A DNA stretch of 38,577 nucleotides from Xanthobacteraceae bacterium (GCA_009694215.1 SHVN01000016.1:1-38577), one strand, 5' to 3'. Counted from the stretch's first letter, positions 1-7,540 are shown. A program made the numbers and translations. Notes: generated from the letters alone by a model not told the origin.

Positions 1-17
1 GCAACGAGACGCCGAAG

Positions 18-842
18 CTAGCGCGCCTGCGACAGCCGCTCGGCGAAATGCACGATGGTCTTGCGATAGATCACCGCCCGATTCCACTCGCGCATCACCT
101 CGAAGTTCGCCGTGCCCTCGCCGAACGGCGCACCGGCCTGCCAGCCGTTCACTTTGAGCAGGTTGGCGGTCGAAGCGAGCACGTCCGGCACGCTGTGGCG
201 GAGATCGACATGGCCGTTGCCGTCGTAGTCCACGCCGTACTTGATGTAGGACGACGGCAGGAACTGGGTCTGGCCAAGCTCGCCGGCATAGGCGCCGATC
301 AGGTCGCGCAGCGAAAGGTCGCCGCGCTGGAGAATCTTGAGCGCGGCGAGCAACTCCTTCTGAAACAGATCGGTGCGGCGGCAGTCGTGCGCCATGGTCG
401 CAACCACGCGGATCACCGGCAGCTTGCCCATGTCGCCGCTGCCGAAGTCGGTCTCCAGGCCCCAGATCGCAACGATCAGTTCCGGCGGCACGCCGTATTG
501 CCGCTCGATGCGCGACAACAGCGCCGCATGCCGCTGCAGGAGCTGCGTGGCGCGTTTGATGCGGCCGGCGGTGACGCGCGTCACCGCATATTCCTCGAAG
601 CTCTTGCGGAAGGTGCCGCGCTGACGGCGGTCGAACGCCAGTACCGCCTGATCCTGGGTCACGCCGGTGAAAGCAGAATCGATGACGTTGCGCGACACGT
701 CCGCGGCTGCGGCTTCCCTCGACATGGCGGCGAGGAAGACGTTGAACTCGCCGCCGCATTGCGCCGCGCGGGCCGGCGTGGCGAGACACAGGCCGAGCAT
801 CGCCGCGCCGCCCAGAAGTGCGATGAACTCGCGCCGCCGCAT
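18..842 (-). CDS. Lytic murein transglycosylase (MltB/SLT_2 family)
   Basis: This 274-residue exported enzyme probably cleaves the MurNAc-GlcNAc bond of peptidoglycan and leaves 1,6-anhydro ends, as MltB-family transglycosylases do. The N-terminus (RRREFIALLGGAA) is a signal peptide with a twin-arginine look, ending near residue 27 (ARA-A). The motif WGLETDFG near residue 130 carries the expected catalytic Glu, and GELGQTQFLPSSY near residue 195 is the typical second motif of the family. An in-frame GTG lies 9 bases upstream at 851, but it falls inside the GGAG ribosome-binding site that sits 8 bases before the ATG at 842, so I take the ATG. It lacks the C-terminal peptidoglycan-binding domain of longer paralogues. 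It follows the zinc-knuckle gene by 16 bases, so the two are probably cotranscribed. Periplasmic location is inferred. Confidence 0.9.
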   Translation of the reverse strand: MRRREFIALLGGAAMLGLCLATPARAAQCGGEFNVFLAAMSREAAAADVSRNVIDSAFTGVTQDQAVLAFDRRQRGTFRKSFEEYAVTRVTAGRIKRATQLLQRHAALLSRIERQYGVPPELIVAIWGLETDFGSGDMGKLPVIRVVATMAHDCRRTDLFQKELLAALKILQRGDLSLRDLIGAYAGELGQTQFLPSSYIKYGVDYDGNGHVDLRHSVPDVLASTANLLKVNGWQAGAPFGEGTANFEVMREWNRAVIYRKTIVHFAERLSQAR

Positions 843-858
843 GTGCTTCACTCCAAGA

Positions 859-981
859 TCACGACTTGAAGCCGGTCCCGCCGCATCGCTGACATTTCAT
901 TTTCTTGTCGCCCTGTCTGACAAGGCCCTTGCCTTCGCAATTCTTGCATTTCTTTTTCGGCTCGCCTGACTTCTTCTGCAT
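859..981 (-). CDS. Tiny stand-alone DnaJ-type zinc-knuckle protein
   Basis: This is a 40-residue protein made almost entirely of two knuckles, CKNCEGKG and CQRCGGTG, joined by a short basic linker. The pattern CxxCxGxG is the repeat of the DnaJ cysteine-rich domain, where two repeats bind one zinc ion. Here there is no J domain and no substrate-binding domain. A longer reading frame is open upstream to 1089. The ATG at 981 is preceded by GGAG at a good spacing (GGAGCTACC-ATG), and the extra upstream residues look non-coding. The gene lies just ahead of the lytic transglycosylase on the same strand, so the two may be one transcript. Zinc binding is inferred from the motif. The partner (protein or RNA) is unknown. 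Confidence 0.75.
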   Translation of the reverse strand: MQKKSGEPKKKCKNCEGKGLVRQGDKKMKCQRCGGTGFKS

Positions 982-1127
982 GGTAGCTCCAAATTGACAC
1001 CCGAGACTTACGCTCCGGCCCGGCCAAACGCCATCGGGCAAACCGCTGCAGCCATCCCCGGCCTCCGAAGGAACCGGGCGGCACCGCAAGGCGTTGGTGC
1101 AGTTACTCCAATTTGGCGGAGGCTGTC

Positions 1128-1376
1128 ATGGATCGTTTTCTGGATCATCTCAGCGGAACCGAGAAGCTTCTTTTTGGCGCTTTAGGCCAGGCTGTGGTCA
1201 AGTCCTGGAGTCAATTGCCGCAGGCCATTCAGCAAAGCCTGTTCGAAGATGCCGTCACCTCGCATGGCGAGCCGATGCGGCAGCAACTCGCCGTCTTCCT
1301 GCATGACAAGCATGCGCGCACCGCCAGCGCCATCCAGGCTCAGGCCATCCCTCAGCCCGACAGCCTGGGCGGCTGA
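1128..1376 (+). CDS. Small orphan protein, predicted soluble and helical
   Basis: An 82-residue reading frame that I do not recognise. The ATG at 1128 has a strong GGCGGAGG ribosome-binding site 5 bases upstream; a TTG further upstream at 1113 is unlikely because it lies ahead of that site. The product has no signal peptide or long hydrophobic run. It begins MDRFLDHLSGTEKLL and looks amphipathic and helical, with a Gln/Ala-rich C-terminus ending PQPDSLGG. It is divergent from the zinc-knuckle gene (147 bases apart) and converges on the alpha/beta hydrolase, whose stop lies 12 bases away. The ribosome-binding site and codon use support it being real. No function can be assigned. Confidence 0.6.
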   Translation: MDRFLDHLSGTEKLLFGALGQAVVKSWSQLPQAIQQSLFEDAVTSHGEPMRQQLAVFLHDKHARTASAIQAQAIPQPDSLGG

Positions 1377-1388
1377 CCGGCCCGGAAT

Positions 1389-2291
1389 CTATCGACCCAT
1401 GTGCTTGCCGATGAAGCCCAGCATGCGCTCGAAGGTGTCGCCGATCTTGGTCAGATCCGGCGAATGGCCGGGCTGGCGGTCGGTGTCGAAATAGCACAGC
1501 TCGATGCTGCCGCCGGCCTTGCGGTAGTTCTCGATGAAGCGCGGCGCTTCGGTGAGGGGCGACTTTGAATCCTCGTCCTTGTAGTCGTGCAGGATGTCGC
1601 CCCGGCCCTGGTGCCAGATCGCCGGCGGCAGCATGACCTTCTCGCCGCGCTCCAGGATCAGCATCGGGTTGCCCTCGGTCATGTTCTCCTCGCCGCCCCA
1701 GAACTGGTGGTGCTTGTCGATGATGCCCGGCGGCCAGGCCGGCGGATTGGGCAGCGCACCCTGCCGCTTGGCGAAGCGGTAACGGCCGAGCGGATTGATC
1801 ACCGGCCACGACAGCACGACGGCCTTCACCGTTCCGTCCAGCGCGGGGGAGCCTGCCGGCAGCGGGATCGAGGTGTAGCGCGGATCGTGCGGCCGCATGG
1901 CGGCGAGCATCGCCAGATGGCCGCCGCTCGACTGGCCGGAGAGAGCGACGAGGTCGGGCAGGGTCTTGAGCTCCTTCGCGTGCAGCTTGACCCAGCGCAC
2001 GGCGTAATTGATGTCACCCAGCGCCAGCGGATAGGCGCCCTCCTTCGCGGTGCGCCAGTCGAGCGAGACGACGACGACACCGTGTCCCGCCAGCACCTCG
2101 TGGCGGACCTTGTCGGTGTTGCGGTCGGCGAGGCACCAGGCGCCGCCGTGCAGATCGACCAGCGCCGGGAACGGCCCCTCGCCGCGCGGCTTGTACACCT
2201 TCGCCAGAAACGGCTTGTCGCCGTGGCGGAGGTATTCGACGTCCTGCACGTCGAACTCGTGGGTCCTGGCGTCCGCGGTTTTCGCATCCAT
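1389..2291 (-). CDS. Alpha/beta hydrolase (hormone-sensitive-lipase/BD-FAE-like esterase)
   Basis: A cytoplasmic 300-residue serine hydrolase, probably an esterase or lactonase on a small substrate. The oxyanion-hole motif is HGGAW near residue 50 and the nucleophile elbow is GQSSGG near residue 125, with Ser as nucleophile. Candidates for the acid and base are the Asp in GRGD and the His in GHSPD towards the C-terminus. There is no signal peptide. The start is ambiguous: a GTG at 2300 sits close behind GGAAG, while the ATG at 2291 gives MDAKTADART. I chose the ATG. The gene is divergent from the tandem Bug genes, with about 160 bases between them that must hold both promoters. The substrate is unknown; the context suggests catabolism. 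Confidence 0.8.
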   Translation of the reverse strand: MDAKTADARTHEFDVQDVEYLRHGDKPFLAKVYKPRGEGPFPALVDLHGGAWCLADRNTDKVRHEVLAGHGVVVVSLDWRTAKEGAYPLALGDINYAVRWVKLHAKELKTLPDLVALSGQSSGGHLAMLAAMRPHDPRYTSIPLPAGSPALDGTVKAVVLSWPVINPLGRYRFAKRQGALPNPPAWPPGIIDKHHQFWGGEENMTEGNPMLILERGEKVMLPPAIWHQGRGDILHDYKDEDSKSPLTEAPRFIENYRKAGGSIELCYFDTDRQPGHSPDLTKIGDTFERMLGFIGKHMGR

Positions 2292-2451
2292 GGTGGGCAC
2301 TCGCTTCCGGCGTTGGGATGCCCGATCTTCGCGCTTTTGGAGGTGCCCGACAACCCGCGCCGAAGCATTCAGCCGCAGCCGGACGCGTTGTGTTTCGGTC
2401 GCGAAATGCTTAGCGTTCCAGCCAACCCATCAAAGCCACCGAGGAAACGTC

Positions 2452-3420
2452 ATGCCGCCACTCAAGTCTTTCGCCGCCGCCGCCTTAGCCATGCTCGGGA
2501 CCTCCCTGATCGCGCCGGCCCAGGCGCAGAGCTGGCCGACACGCTCGGTCAGGCTGATCGTGCCGTTTGGCCCAGGCGCCGGCGCCGACATCGGCGCGCG
2601 CCTGTTCGCCGAGAAGCTCACGGCCAGGTGGGGCCAGCCGGTGGTGATCGAGAACAAGCCCGGCGGCGACAGCATCGTCGCGATCCAGGCATTCCTGTCC
2701 GCCAACGACGATCACGTGCTGCTGTTCGGGCCGGCCGGCAACTTCACCGTGCATCCGTTCATCTACAGCAAGCTCAGCTACAACCCGGCCGACCTGATTC
2801 CGACGGTGCGCGCCTCCAACACCATCCTCGCGCTCACGGTGAAGAAGGACGCGCCCTACAGCAACATGAAGGAATTCACCGAGGCCGCACGCAAGGCTCC
2901 GGGCAAGTTCAACTCGGGCCTGGTGCAGGGCATCACCGAATTCACCTTCTGGGGCTATGCGCATTACGAGAAGCTCGACATCCCGCAGGTGCCCTACCGC
3001 GACATCAACGTGGCGCCGGTCGATCTCAGCGAGGATCGCATCCAGGTCGTGATGTCGTCCTATGCGATCGTGCAGCCGCAAATCCAGGCCGGACGGATCA
3101 AGCCGCTCATCGTCAACGGCAAGTCCCGCGCGCCGGCGTTCCCGGACATCCCGACCGCGCGCGAGTCCGGTTATCCGTCGCTCGAAGTGGACGGCCTCGT
3201 CGGCCTGTTTACGCTCAAGACCATGCCGGACGCGCTGAAGGAGAAGATCGCAGCCGACTTCAAGGCCGCCGCCGCCGACGGCAGCATCGGCGAGCGGCTC
3301 AAGGCCACCGGCCAGGTCATCAACGTCGGCGGGCCGAAGGAGTTTGCCGATGCTATCAACGAGCAGCGCACCAACGTGGCGGCGGTGGTGAAGGCGATCG
3401 ACTTCAAGCCGAAGAACTAG
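2452..3420 (+). CDS. Bug/TctC-family periplasmic solute-binding protein (divergent subfamily, copy 1)
   Basis: A 322-residue secreted binding protein of the tripartite tricarboxylate receptor (Bug) family. The signal peptide ends near residue 25 (PAQAQ-SW). The family landmarks RLIVPFGPGAGAD and PVVIENKPGG follow. Where most members have PDGYTLL this one reads NDDHVLLF, a feature shared with the fourth Bug protein of the window at 30176. The reading frame is open far upstream, but the ATG at 2452 has GAGGAAAC just before it and begins the signal peptide, so the real start is there. A second Bug gene starts 8 bases after its stop, giving a two-gene operon. No TctA or TctB permease genes are nearby, so the partner transporter must be encoded elsewhere or the protein acts as a sensor. 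The ligand is unknown. Confidence 0.9.
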   Translation: MPPLKSFAAAALAMLGTSLIAPAQAQSWPTRSVRLIVPFGPGAGADIGARLFAEKLTARWGQPVVIENKPGGDSIVAIQAFLSANDDHVLLFGPAGNFTVHPFIYSKLSYNPADLIPTVRASNTILALTVKKDAPYSNMKEFTEAARKAPGKFNSGLVQGITEFTFWGYAHYEKLDIPQVPYRDINVAPVDLSEDRIQVVMSSYAIVQPQIQAGRIKPLIVNGKSRAPAFPDIPTARESGYPSLEVDGLVGLFTLKTMPDALKEKIAADFKAAAADGSIGERLKATGQVINVGGPKEFADAINEQRTNVAAVVKAIDFKPKN

Positions 3421-3428
3421 AGGGCGCG

Positions 3429-4400
3429 ATGACGGCCAAGCGAGCATTCATCGCGGCGACCGCTGCGCTGGCGCTCGCGGCCGGACTGTGCACCACCGCC
3501 TTCGCCCAAACCTATCCGTCGCGGGTGATCAGGCTCGTCGTGCCGTTCACGCCGGGCTCACCCAACGACGTGATGGCACGACTGCTGACGCAGCATCTGG
3601 CGCCCCGGCTCGGGCAGCCGATCGTCATCGACAACAAGCCGGGCGGCGGAACGTCGATCGGCGCCAAGGCCGCGGCGGTTTCCGAGCCCGACGGCTACAC
3701 GCTCCTGTTCATCAGTTCGGCCATCGTGATCGACCCGGCGATGAAGCAGATGGCCTACGATCCGCTCAAGGACTTCACGACGGTCGCGACGGTGAACACC
3801 ACGGCTTGGCTGATCGCCGTGTCGCCGTCGTTGCCGGTCAAGACGATGGCCGAGTTCGTGGCCTACTCCAAGGCGCATCCCGGCACGATCAATTTCGCCG
3901 CGACACAGGGGACCGCGGCGATCCTGGTGGCGGAGCGATTCAAGCAGCTCAGCTCGGCCGACCTGTTCATCATCCCCTACAAGGGCGGCGCCACGGCCCT
4001 GCCCGACTTCCTCGGCGGCCGCATCCAGGTGCTGAACCCGACGCCATCGACGTCGATCCAGCTCATTCACGACGGCAAGATGCGGGCGCTCCTGATCACC
4101 GCACCCGAGCGCAGCGCCGAGCTGCCGGACGTGCCGACCGCCCGCGAGGTCGGCCTGCCGGACCTGACGCTTGAATTCTGGGCGGGAGTCCTCGCGCCCG
4201 CCGGCACGCCGCGGGACATCGTCGCAAAGCTCAATGCCGCGATCAACGACACGCTGCGCTCGCCGGAGATGAAGGAAGCCATGACCAAGCTCGGCATGAA
4301 CGCCAAGATCGGCTCGCCGCAGGATTACGCGAAATTCATCGCCGACGAAATTCCGCGCTGGACCGCGATCGTGAAATCGACCGGCGTAAAGGCCGAATAG
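3429..4400 (+). CDS. Bug/TctC-family periplasmic solute-binding protein (copy 2)
   Basis: A 323-residue canonical Bug protein. The signal peptide ends near residue 27 (AFAQ-TYPS). It has RLVVPFTPGSPND, PIVIDNKPGGG, the family motif PDGYTLLF and the later VPYKGG-like segment (IPYKGGATALPDFLGG). It starts 8 bases after the stop of copy 1, within likely translational coupling distance. The two tandem proteins are clearly not a recent duplication, because copy 1 lacks PDGYTLL and differs in most loops. Together they may bind two related carboxylates. A palindromic repeat begins 20 bases after its stop and probably ends the transcript. Confidence 0.9.
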   Translation: MTAKRAFIAATAALALAAGLCTTAFAQTYPSRVIRLVVPFTPGSPNDVMARLLTQHLAPRLGQPIVIDNKPGGGTSIGAKAAAVSEPDGYTLLFISSAIVIDPAMKQMAYDPLKDFTTVATVNTTAWLIAVSPSLPVKTMAEFVAYSKAHPGTINFAATQGTAAILVAERFKQLSSADLFIIPYKGGATALPDFLGGRIQVLNPTPSTSIQLIHDGKMRALLITAPERSAELPDVPTAREVGLPDLTLEFWAGVLAPAGTPRDIVAKLNAAINDTLRSPEMKEAMTKLGMNAKIGSPQDYAKFIADEIPRWTAIVKSTGVKAE

Positions 4401-4419
4401 TCGATGGCGGCCCCTTTCT

Positions 4420-4538
4420 GTCATTCCGGCCGAGCGCGAAGCGCGAGAGCCGGAATCCATACTCCCGGTGCTGCTGATACAGATAGACTGGGGTTATGGA
4501 TTCCGGGTTCGCGGACTTCGTCCGCGCCCCAGAATGAC
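4420..4538. repeat. Palindromic intergenic repeat (GTCATTC..GGAATCCAT type)
   Basis: Two arms of about 42 bases face each other. The left arm runs from GTCATTCCGG to CCGGAATCCAT (4420-4460). The right arm runs from ATGGATTCCGGG to AGAATGAC (4496-4538). Each arm is itself a hairpin; in the right arm GCGGAC-TTC-GTCCGC is perfect. This is the kind of mobile palindromic element common between genes in Bradyrhizobium and Rhodopseudomonas relatives. It lies between the Bug pair and the flavin monooxygenase, can fold as a strong stem in RNA, and contains two in-frame ATG codons (4468 and 4534) that mimic starts for the next gene. Confidence 0.85.
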
Positions 4539-4551
4539 GACGGAGAGGTTT

Positions 4552-5751
4552 GTGCCTGACAACAACAAGGTCGTCATCATCGGCGGCGGCATCGGCGGGC
4601 TCGCAGCGGCGCTGGCGCTGCTGAAGCGCGGCATCGACGTCGAGGTTCACGAGCAGGCGGGTGAGTTGAAGGAGGTCGGCGCCGGCATCCAGATCAGCTC
4701 CAACGGCACGCGCGTGCTCTATGCGCTCGGACTGGAAGGCGCGCTCAAGCGCGTGCAGGTTCTGCCGTCGGGGCGGGTGCTCCGGCACTGGAGCACGGGC
4801 GAGACCTGGAACTGGTTCGATCTCGGCGCCACGACGGCGCAGCGCTATGGCACGCCGCACGTCATGCTGCACCGGGGCGACCTGCATGGCCTGCTCGCCG
4901 AGGCGGTGCGCGCGGAAAAGCCCGACGCGGTGAAACTCGGCCGCCGCTGCTCTGGCATCGGCACGCAAGGCGACCATGCCGAGGTGCGGTTCGAATCCGG
5001 CGAGGCCGCGCGTGCGGCCTACGCGATCGGCGCCGACGGTATCCACTCCAAGGTCCGCGCCGATCTGTTCGGTGCCGACAGGCCGATTTTCACCGGCACC
5101 GTCGCCTGGCGCGGCCTGGTGCCGATGGAGAACCTGCCGGAACGCCTGCAACAGATGCAGGGGGTCAACTGGCTCGGGCCGCACGGCCATGTGCTGCACT
5201 ATCCGGTGCGGCGCGGCGAGATCATGAACTTCATCAGCTTCGTCGAGCGCGACGACTGGCAGATCGAATCCTGGGTGACCCAGGGCACCAAGGACGAGCT
5301 CGCCAACGACTTCCGCGGCTGGCACGGCGACGTGCACGAGATCATCGCCCGGATCGAGACACCCTACAAATGGGCGATGATGGTGCGCGGGCCGATGGCG
5401 CGCTGGAGCCAGGGGCGCGTCACGCTATTGGGCGATGCCTGTCATCCGACCCTGCCGTTCCTCGGCCAGGGCGGCGTGATGGCGATCGAGGACGGCTATA
5501 TCGTCGCAGCCTGTCTCGCCAAGCACTTCGACGATCCGGCCGCGGCCTTCGCCCGCTACGAGGATATCCGGCGCGAGCGCACCGCCACGGTGGTCCGCAA
5601 GTCCCACGAGAACCGCAAGTCGGCATTCAGCCCGGCGCTGGACGATCCCGGCGCGGTCGCGGTCGAAGTCGCCCGCGAATGGCAGCAGGAGCGGGTGCGC
5701 GAGCGCATGGAATGGCTCTACGCCTACGATGCCACCGCCGTGGCCGTGTAA
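4552..5751 (+). CDS. FAD-dependent aromatic-ring monooxygenase (salicylate/3-hydroxybenzoate hydroxylase type)
   Basis: A 399-residue class A flavoprotein hydroxylase that uses NAD(P)H and O2 to hydroxylate an aromatic acid or a related ring. The dinucleotide-binding motif GGGIGGLAAA lies near residue 10, the DG motif GADGIHSKVR near residue 165 and the GD motif GDACHPTLPFLGQGG near residue 295. In-frame ATGs at 4468 and 4534 lie in the upstream palindromic repeat. The GTG at 4552 is preceded by GGAGAGG and leaves only seven residues before the first beta strand, which suits the family, so I take it. The exact substrate cannot be read from the sequence. The Bug pair upstream suggests uptake of an organic acid feeding this step. 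Confidence 0.88.
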   Translation: MPDNNKVVIIGGGIGGLAAALALLKRGIDVEVHEQAGELKEVGAGIQISSNGTRVLYALGLEGALKRVQVLPSGRVLRHWSTGETWNWFDLGATTAQRYGTPHVMLHRGDLHGLLAEAVRAEKPDAVKLGRRCSGIGTQGDHAEVRFESGEAARAAYAIGADGIHSKVRADLFGADRPIFTGTVAWRGLVPMENLPERLQQMQGVNWLGPHGHVLHYPVRRGEIMNFISFVERDDWQIESWVTQGTKDELANDFRGWHGDVHEIIARIETPYKWAMMVRGPMARWSQGRVTLLGDACHPTLPFLGQGGVMAIEDGYIVAACLAKHFDDPAAAFARYEDIRRERTATVVRKSHENRKSAFSPALDDPGAVAVEVAREWQQERVRERMEWLYAYDATAVAV

Positions 5752-5877
5752 CGGCGCCTACTCGGACGACTTGTCGCGGCGTTTCCCCGGCCCGCTGTTG
5801 CCGTCACGCACTGCCCCCTGTGCCGCGAATCAGCTAGAGGCGGCGTGCTCGGACTCGCGACGACAGGAAACCGGCGC

Positions 5878-6453
5878 ATGGAAATGTCCACTGGAATCGC
5901 CAGTGTCGCGTCATCGGCCCAACCGCAACCCGTTCAAGAGCAGCGCGCCCCGGAGAACCTCCAGGCCGAGGTGCCGTCGATCATCGCGCCGGGCCCGTGG
6001 ATCGCATTCGGCACGCTGCCGTTCGGTTTCGCGTTCGATTCGATGTACCGGTTCGGCGCGCTCGCCCAGGTGCCGGCCTGGTGCCGCAACAGCGCAGCGG
6101 TTGCGCTCTTTCTGCTGGGCGGCTGGTACGTGTTCCGCGCCAACGTCATCCTGCGGCGCGCGGAAACGCCATTCCAGCCGTGGCGGCCGACCCGCGCCAT
6201 TGCCGCGCAGGACATCTACGCCCGAACCCGCAACCCGATGTATCAGGGCTTCCTCCTGCTGGTGCTCGGCATCGCCGTGCTGTTCCGCTCCGACTGGACG
6301 GTGCTGCTGCTGATGCCGGCCACGATGCTGATCCACTATGGCGTGGTGCTGCGCGAGGAGAGCTACCTCGAGCGCCGGTTCGGCGAGAGCTATCGCAGCT
6401 ACATGGCCGCGGTGCCGCGCTACGGCTGGCCGTTCAGGCTCTTTGGCGCATGA
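5878..6453 (+). CDS. Isoprenylcysteine carboxyl methyltransferase (ICMT/PEMT-like) membrane protein
   Basis: A 191-residue integral membrane protein of the ICMT/PEMT fold. A polar N-terminal stretch of about 35 residues is followed by about four hydrophobic segments. The SAM-binding signature is clear: RTRNPMYQGF, then EESYLERRFGESY and the end PRYGWPF. Bacterial members methylate unknown small molecules or lipids, and true prenyl-cysteine substrates are not expected here. I chose the ATG at 5878 because AGGAAA lies 7 bases upstream; an upstream GTG at 5845 has no such site. The last codons and the TGA stop lie inside a palindromic repeat (6446-6518), so the C-terminus may have been altered by repeat insertion. 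Confidence 0.82.
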   Translation: MEMSTGIASVASSAQPQPVQEQRAPENLQAEVPSIIAPGPWIAFGTLPFGFAFDSMYRFGALAQVPAWCRNSAAVALFLLGGWYVFRANVILRRAETPFQPWRPTRAIAAQDIYARTRNPMYQGFLLLVLGIAVLFRSDWTVLLLMPATMLIHYGVVLREESYLERRFGESYRSYMAAVPRYGWPFRLFGA

Positions 6454-6518
6454 TCTGATCCGAAAACCGGTTCCCACCCCGGATCAAGTCCGGGGCAGGC
6501 CTTTTCGGGATCATGCGC
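6446..6518. repeat. Palindromic repeat, GCATGATC..GATCATGC family, mosaic copy
   Basis: The outer ends are GCGCATGATC and GATCATGCGC, with the family core GAAAACCGGTTCCCA on one side and TTTTCGGGATCATG on the other. Compared with the copies at 8957 and 22889 it carries about 24 extra bases in the middle, CCCCGGATCAAGTCCGGGG plus flanks, which is itself a palindrome of another repeat type. It sits between two convergent genes and could terminate both. It provides the stop codon of the ICMT-like gene. Confidence 0.85.
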
Positions 6519-6525
6519 ACTTCCC

Positions 6526-7410
6526 TCAGGGGCGCTCGAAACCATAGAGCCGCTCGGCGTTGTCCACCAGAATGCGCCGTCGCAACCCTTCGTCCGGCAC
6601 CCAGACCGCGATCCGGTCGACCAGATCGCCGTCGTTGGGCATCGTCGCCTCCAGCAGCACATGGGGCCAGTCCGAGCCCCACACCAGGCGATCGGGCGCG
6701 GCGGCCACGAGCGCATGGGCGAACGGCGTGATGTCGTCGTAGGGCGGCTCTTGCAGCGAGGTGCGGTAGGGCGCCGACATTTTCGACCAGCCGCGCCCCG
6801 ACTTGAGCAGGCGGATCAGCGCCTGGAAGCCTGGCCCATTCACGCCCTTCCTCGGGTCGGGACGGCCCATGTGGTCAATCACGACTTCGGTCGGAAAGGC
6901 GCCCAGGAAGGTGTCGATGTCGGGATGATCCTCGATGTCGAGCAGGAACTGCACATGCCAGCCGAGATCCTTCACGCGCTCGGCGAGCCTGCGCGCGACG
7001 TCGAACGACAGCCCGGTCGTGGCGGTGCGGTTGACGCGAAAGCCGCGCACGCCCGCCTCCGCTAGGTCGCGCAGCTCGCGGTCGGTGATGCTCTCGCCGA
7101 TCAGCGCGATGCCGCACAGGCGCTGGGGATGCGCCTTGATCGCATCGACGATGAAGCGGTTGTCGGTGCCGTAGAGGCCGGTCTGCACCATCACGCCGCG
7201 CTCGAAGCCGGTGGCGCCGAGCATCGCGAGGTAGTTCTCCAGCACCACCGGCGGCGGGGTGTAGAGGCGGTTGGCGGCCCAAGGATATTTTTCGCGCGGC
7301 CCGAACACATGGCAATGGCAGTCCGCGGCCTTGGGCGGCAGCTTCAGCTTCGGCTTGCGCACGTCGAGATGCGGGCCGGGGCACGGCGGCGGGTTGTTCG
7401 TGTCGCTCAT
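6526..7410 (-). CDS. Amidohydrolase, 2-pyrone-4,6-dicarboxylate lactonase (LigI)-like
   Basis: A 294-residue TIM-barrel metal-dependent hydrolase of the amidohydrolase_2 group. The N-terminal DCHCHVFGP is the LigI-type HxH motif. VIDHMGRPD gives the central His, and WGSDWPH near the C-terminus gives the conserved Asp. LigI opens the lactone ring of 2-pyrone-4,6-dicarboxylate in protocatechuate 4,5-cleavage. Relatives act on other lactones, so the substrate is uncertain. A TTG at 7422 also begins the frame, but the ATG at 7410 has GGA at fair spacing and gives MSDTNNPP. There is no signal peptide. With the monooxygenase and Bug genes it forms a catabolic-looking group, although it is transcribed the opposite way. 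Confidence 0.85.
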   Translation of the reverse strand: MSDTNNPPPCPGPHLDVRKPKLKLPPKAADCHCHVFGPREKYPWAANRLYTPPPVVLENYLAMLGATGFERGVMVQTGLYGTDNRFIVDAIKAHPQRLCGIALIGESITDRELRDLAEAGVRGFRVNRTATTGLSFDVARRLAERVKDLGWHVQFLLDIEDHPDIDTFLGAFPTEVVIDHMGRPDPRKGVNGPGFQALIRLLKSGRGWSKMSAPYRTSLQEPPYDDITPFAHALVAAAPDRLVWGSDWPHVLLEATMPNDGDLVDRIAVWVPDEGLRRRILVDNAERLYGFERP

Positions 7411-7486
7411 TTCAGATTCCAAGAGTTGTTATTCACGGCATCAAAGTAGCTTACGAGGGCTCAACCGGCATCCCCGCAAAAAAGCA

Positions 7487-7514
7487 AAAGGCCCGGTCGC
7501 GAGACCGGGCCTTT
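7487..7514 (-). terminator. Rho-independent terminator of carD
   Basis: Perfect stem GGCCCGGTC/GACCGGGCC with AAA/TTT extensions and a 4-base loop. On the minus strand it is followed by TTTTGCTTTTTT. It begins about 27 bases after the carD stop. Confidence 0.85.
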
Positions 7515-7540
7515 GAATTTCGTAACAACCGAAAGGTGGC

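Noticed and set aside
48-869. Long open frame on the plus strand across the lytic transglycosylase
   Set aside because: It is the antisense shadow of a clear transglycosylase and its translation has no recognisable motif or ribosome-binding site.
4420-4538. CRISPR or insertion sequence
   Set aside because: There is one inverted pair, not a regular array, and no transposase frame; it fits a palindromic intergenic repeat.
7487-7514. Riboswitch or small RNA near carD
   Set aside because: The hairpin with flanking T runs is explained as an ordinary terminator.
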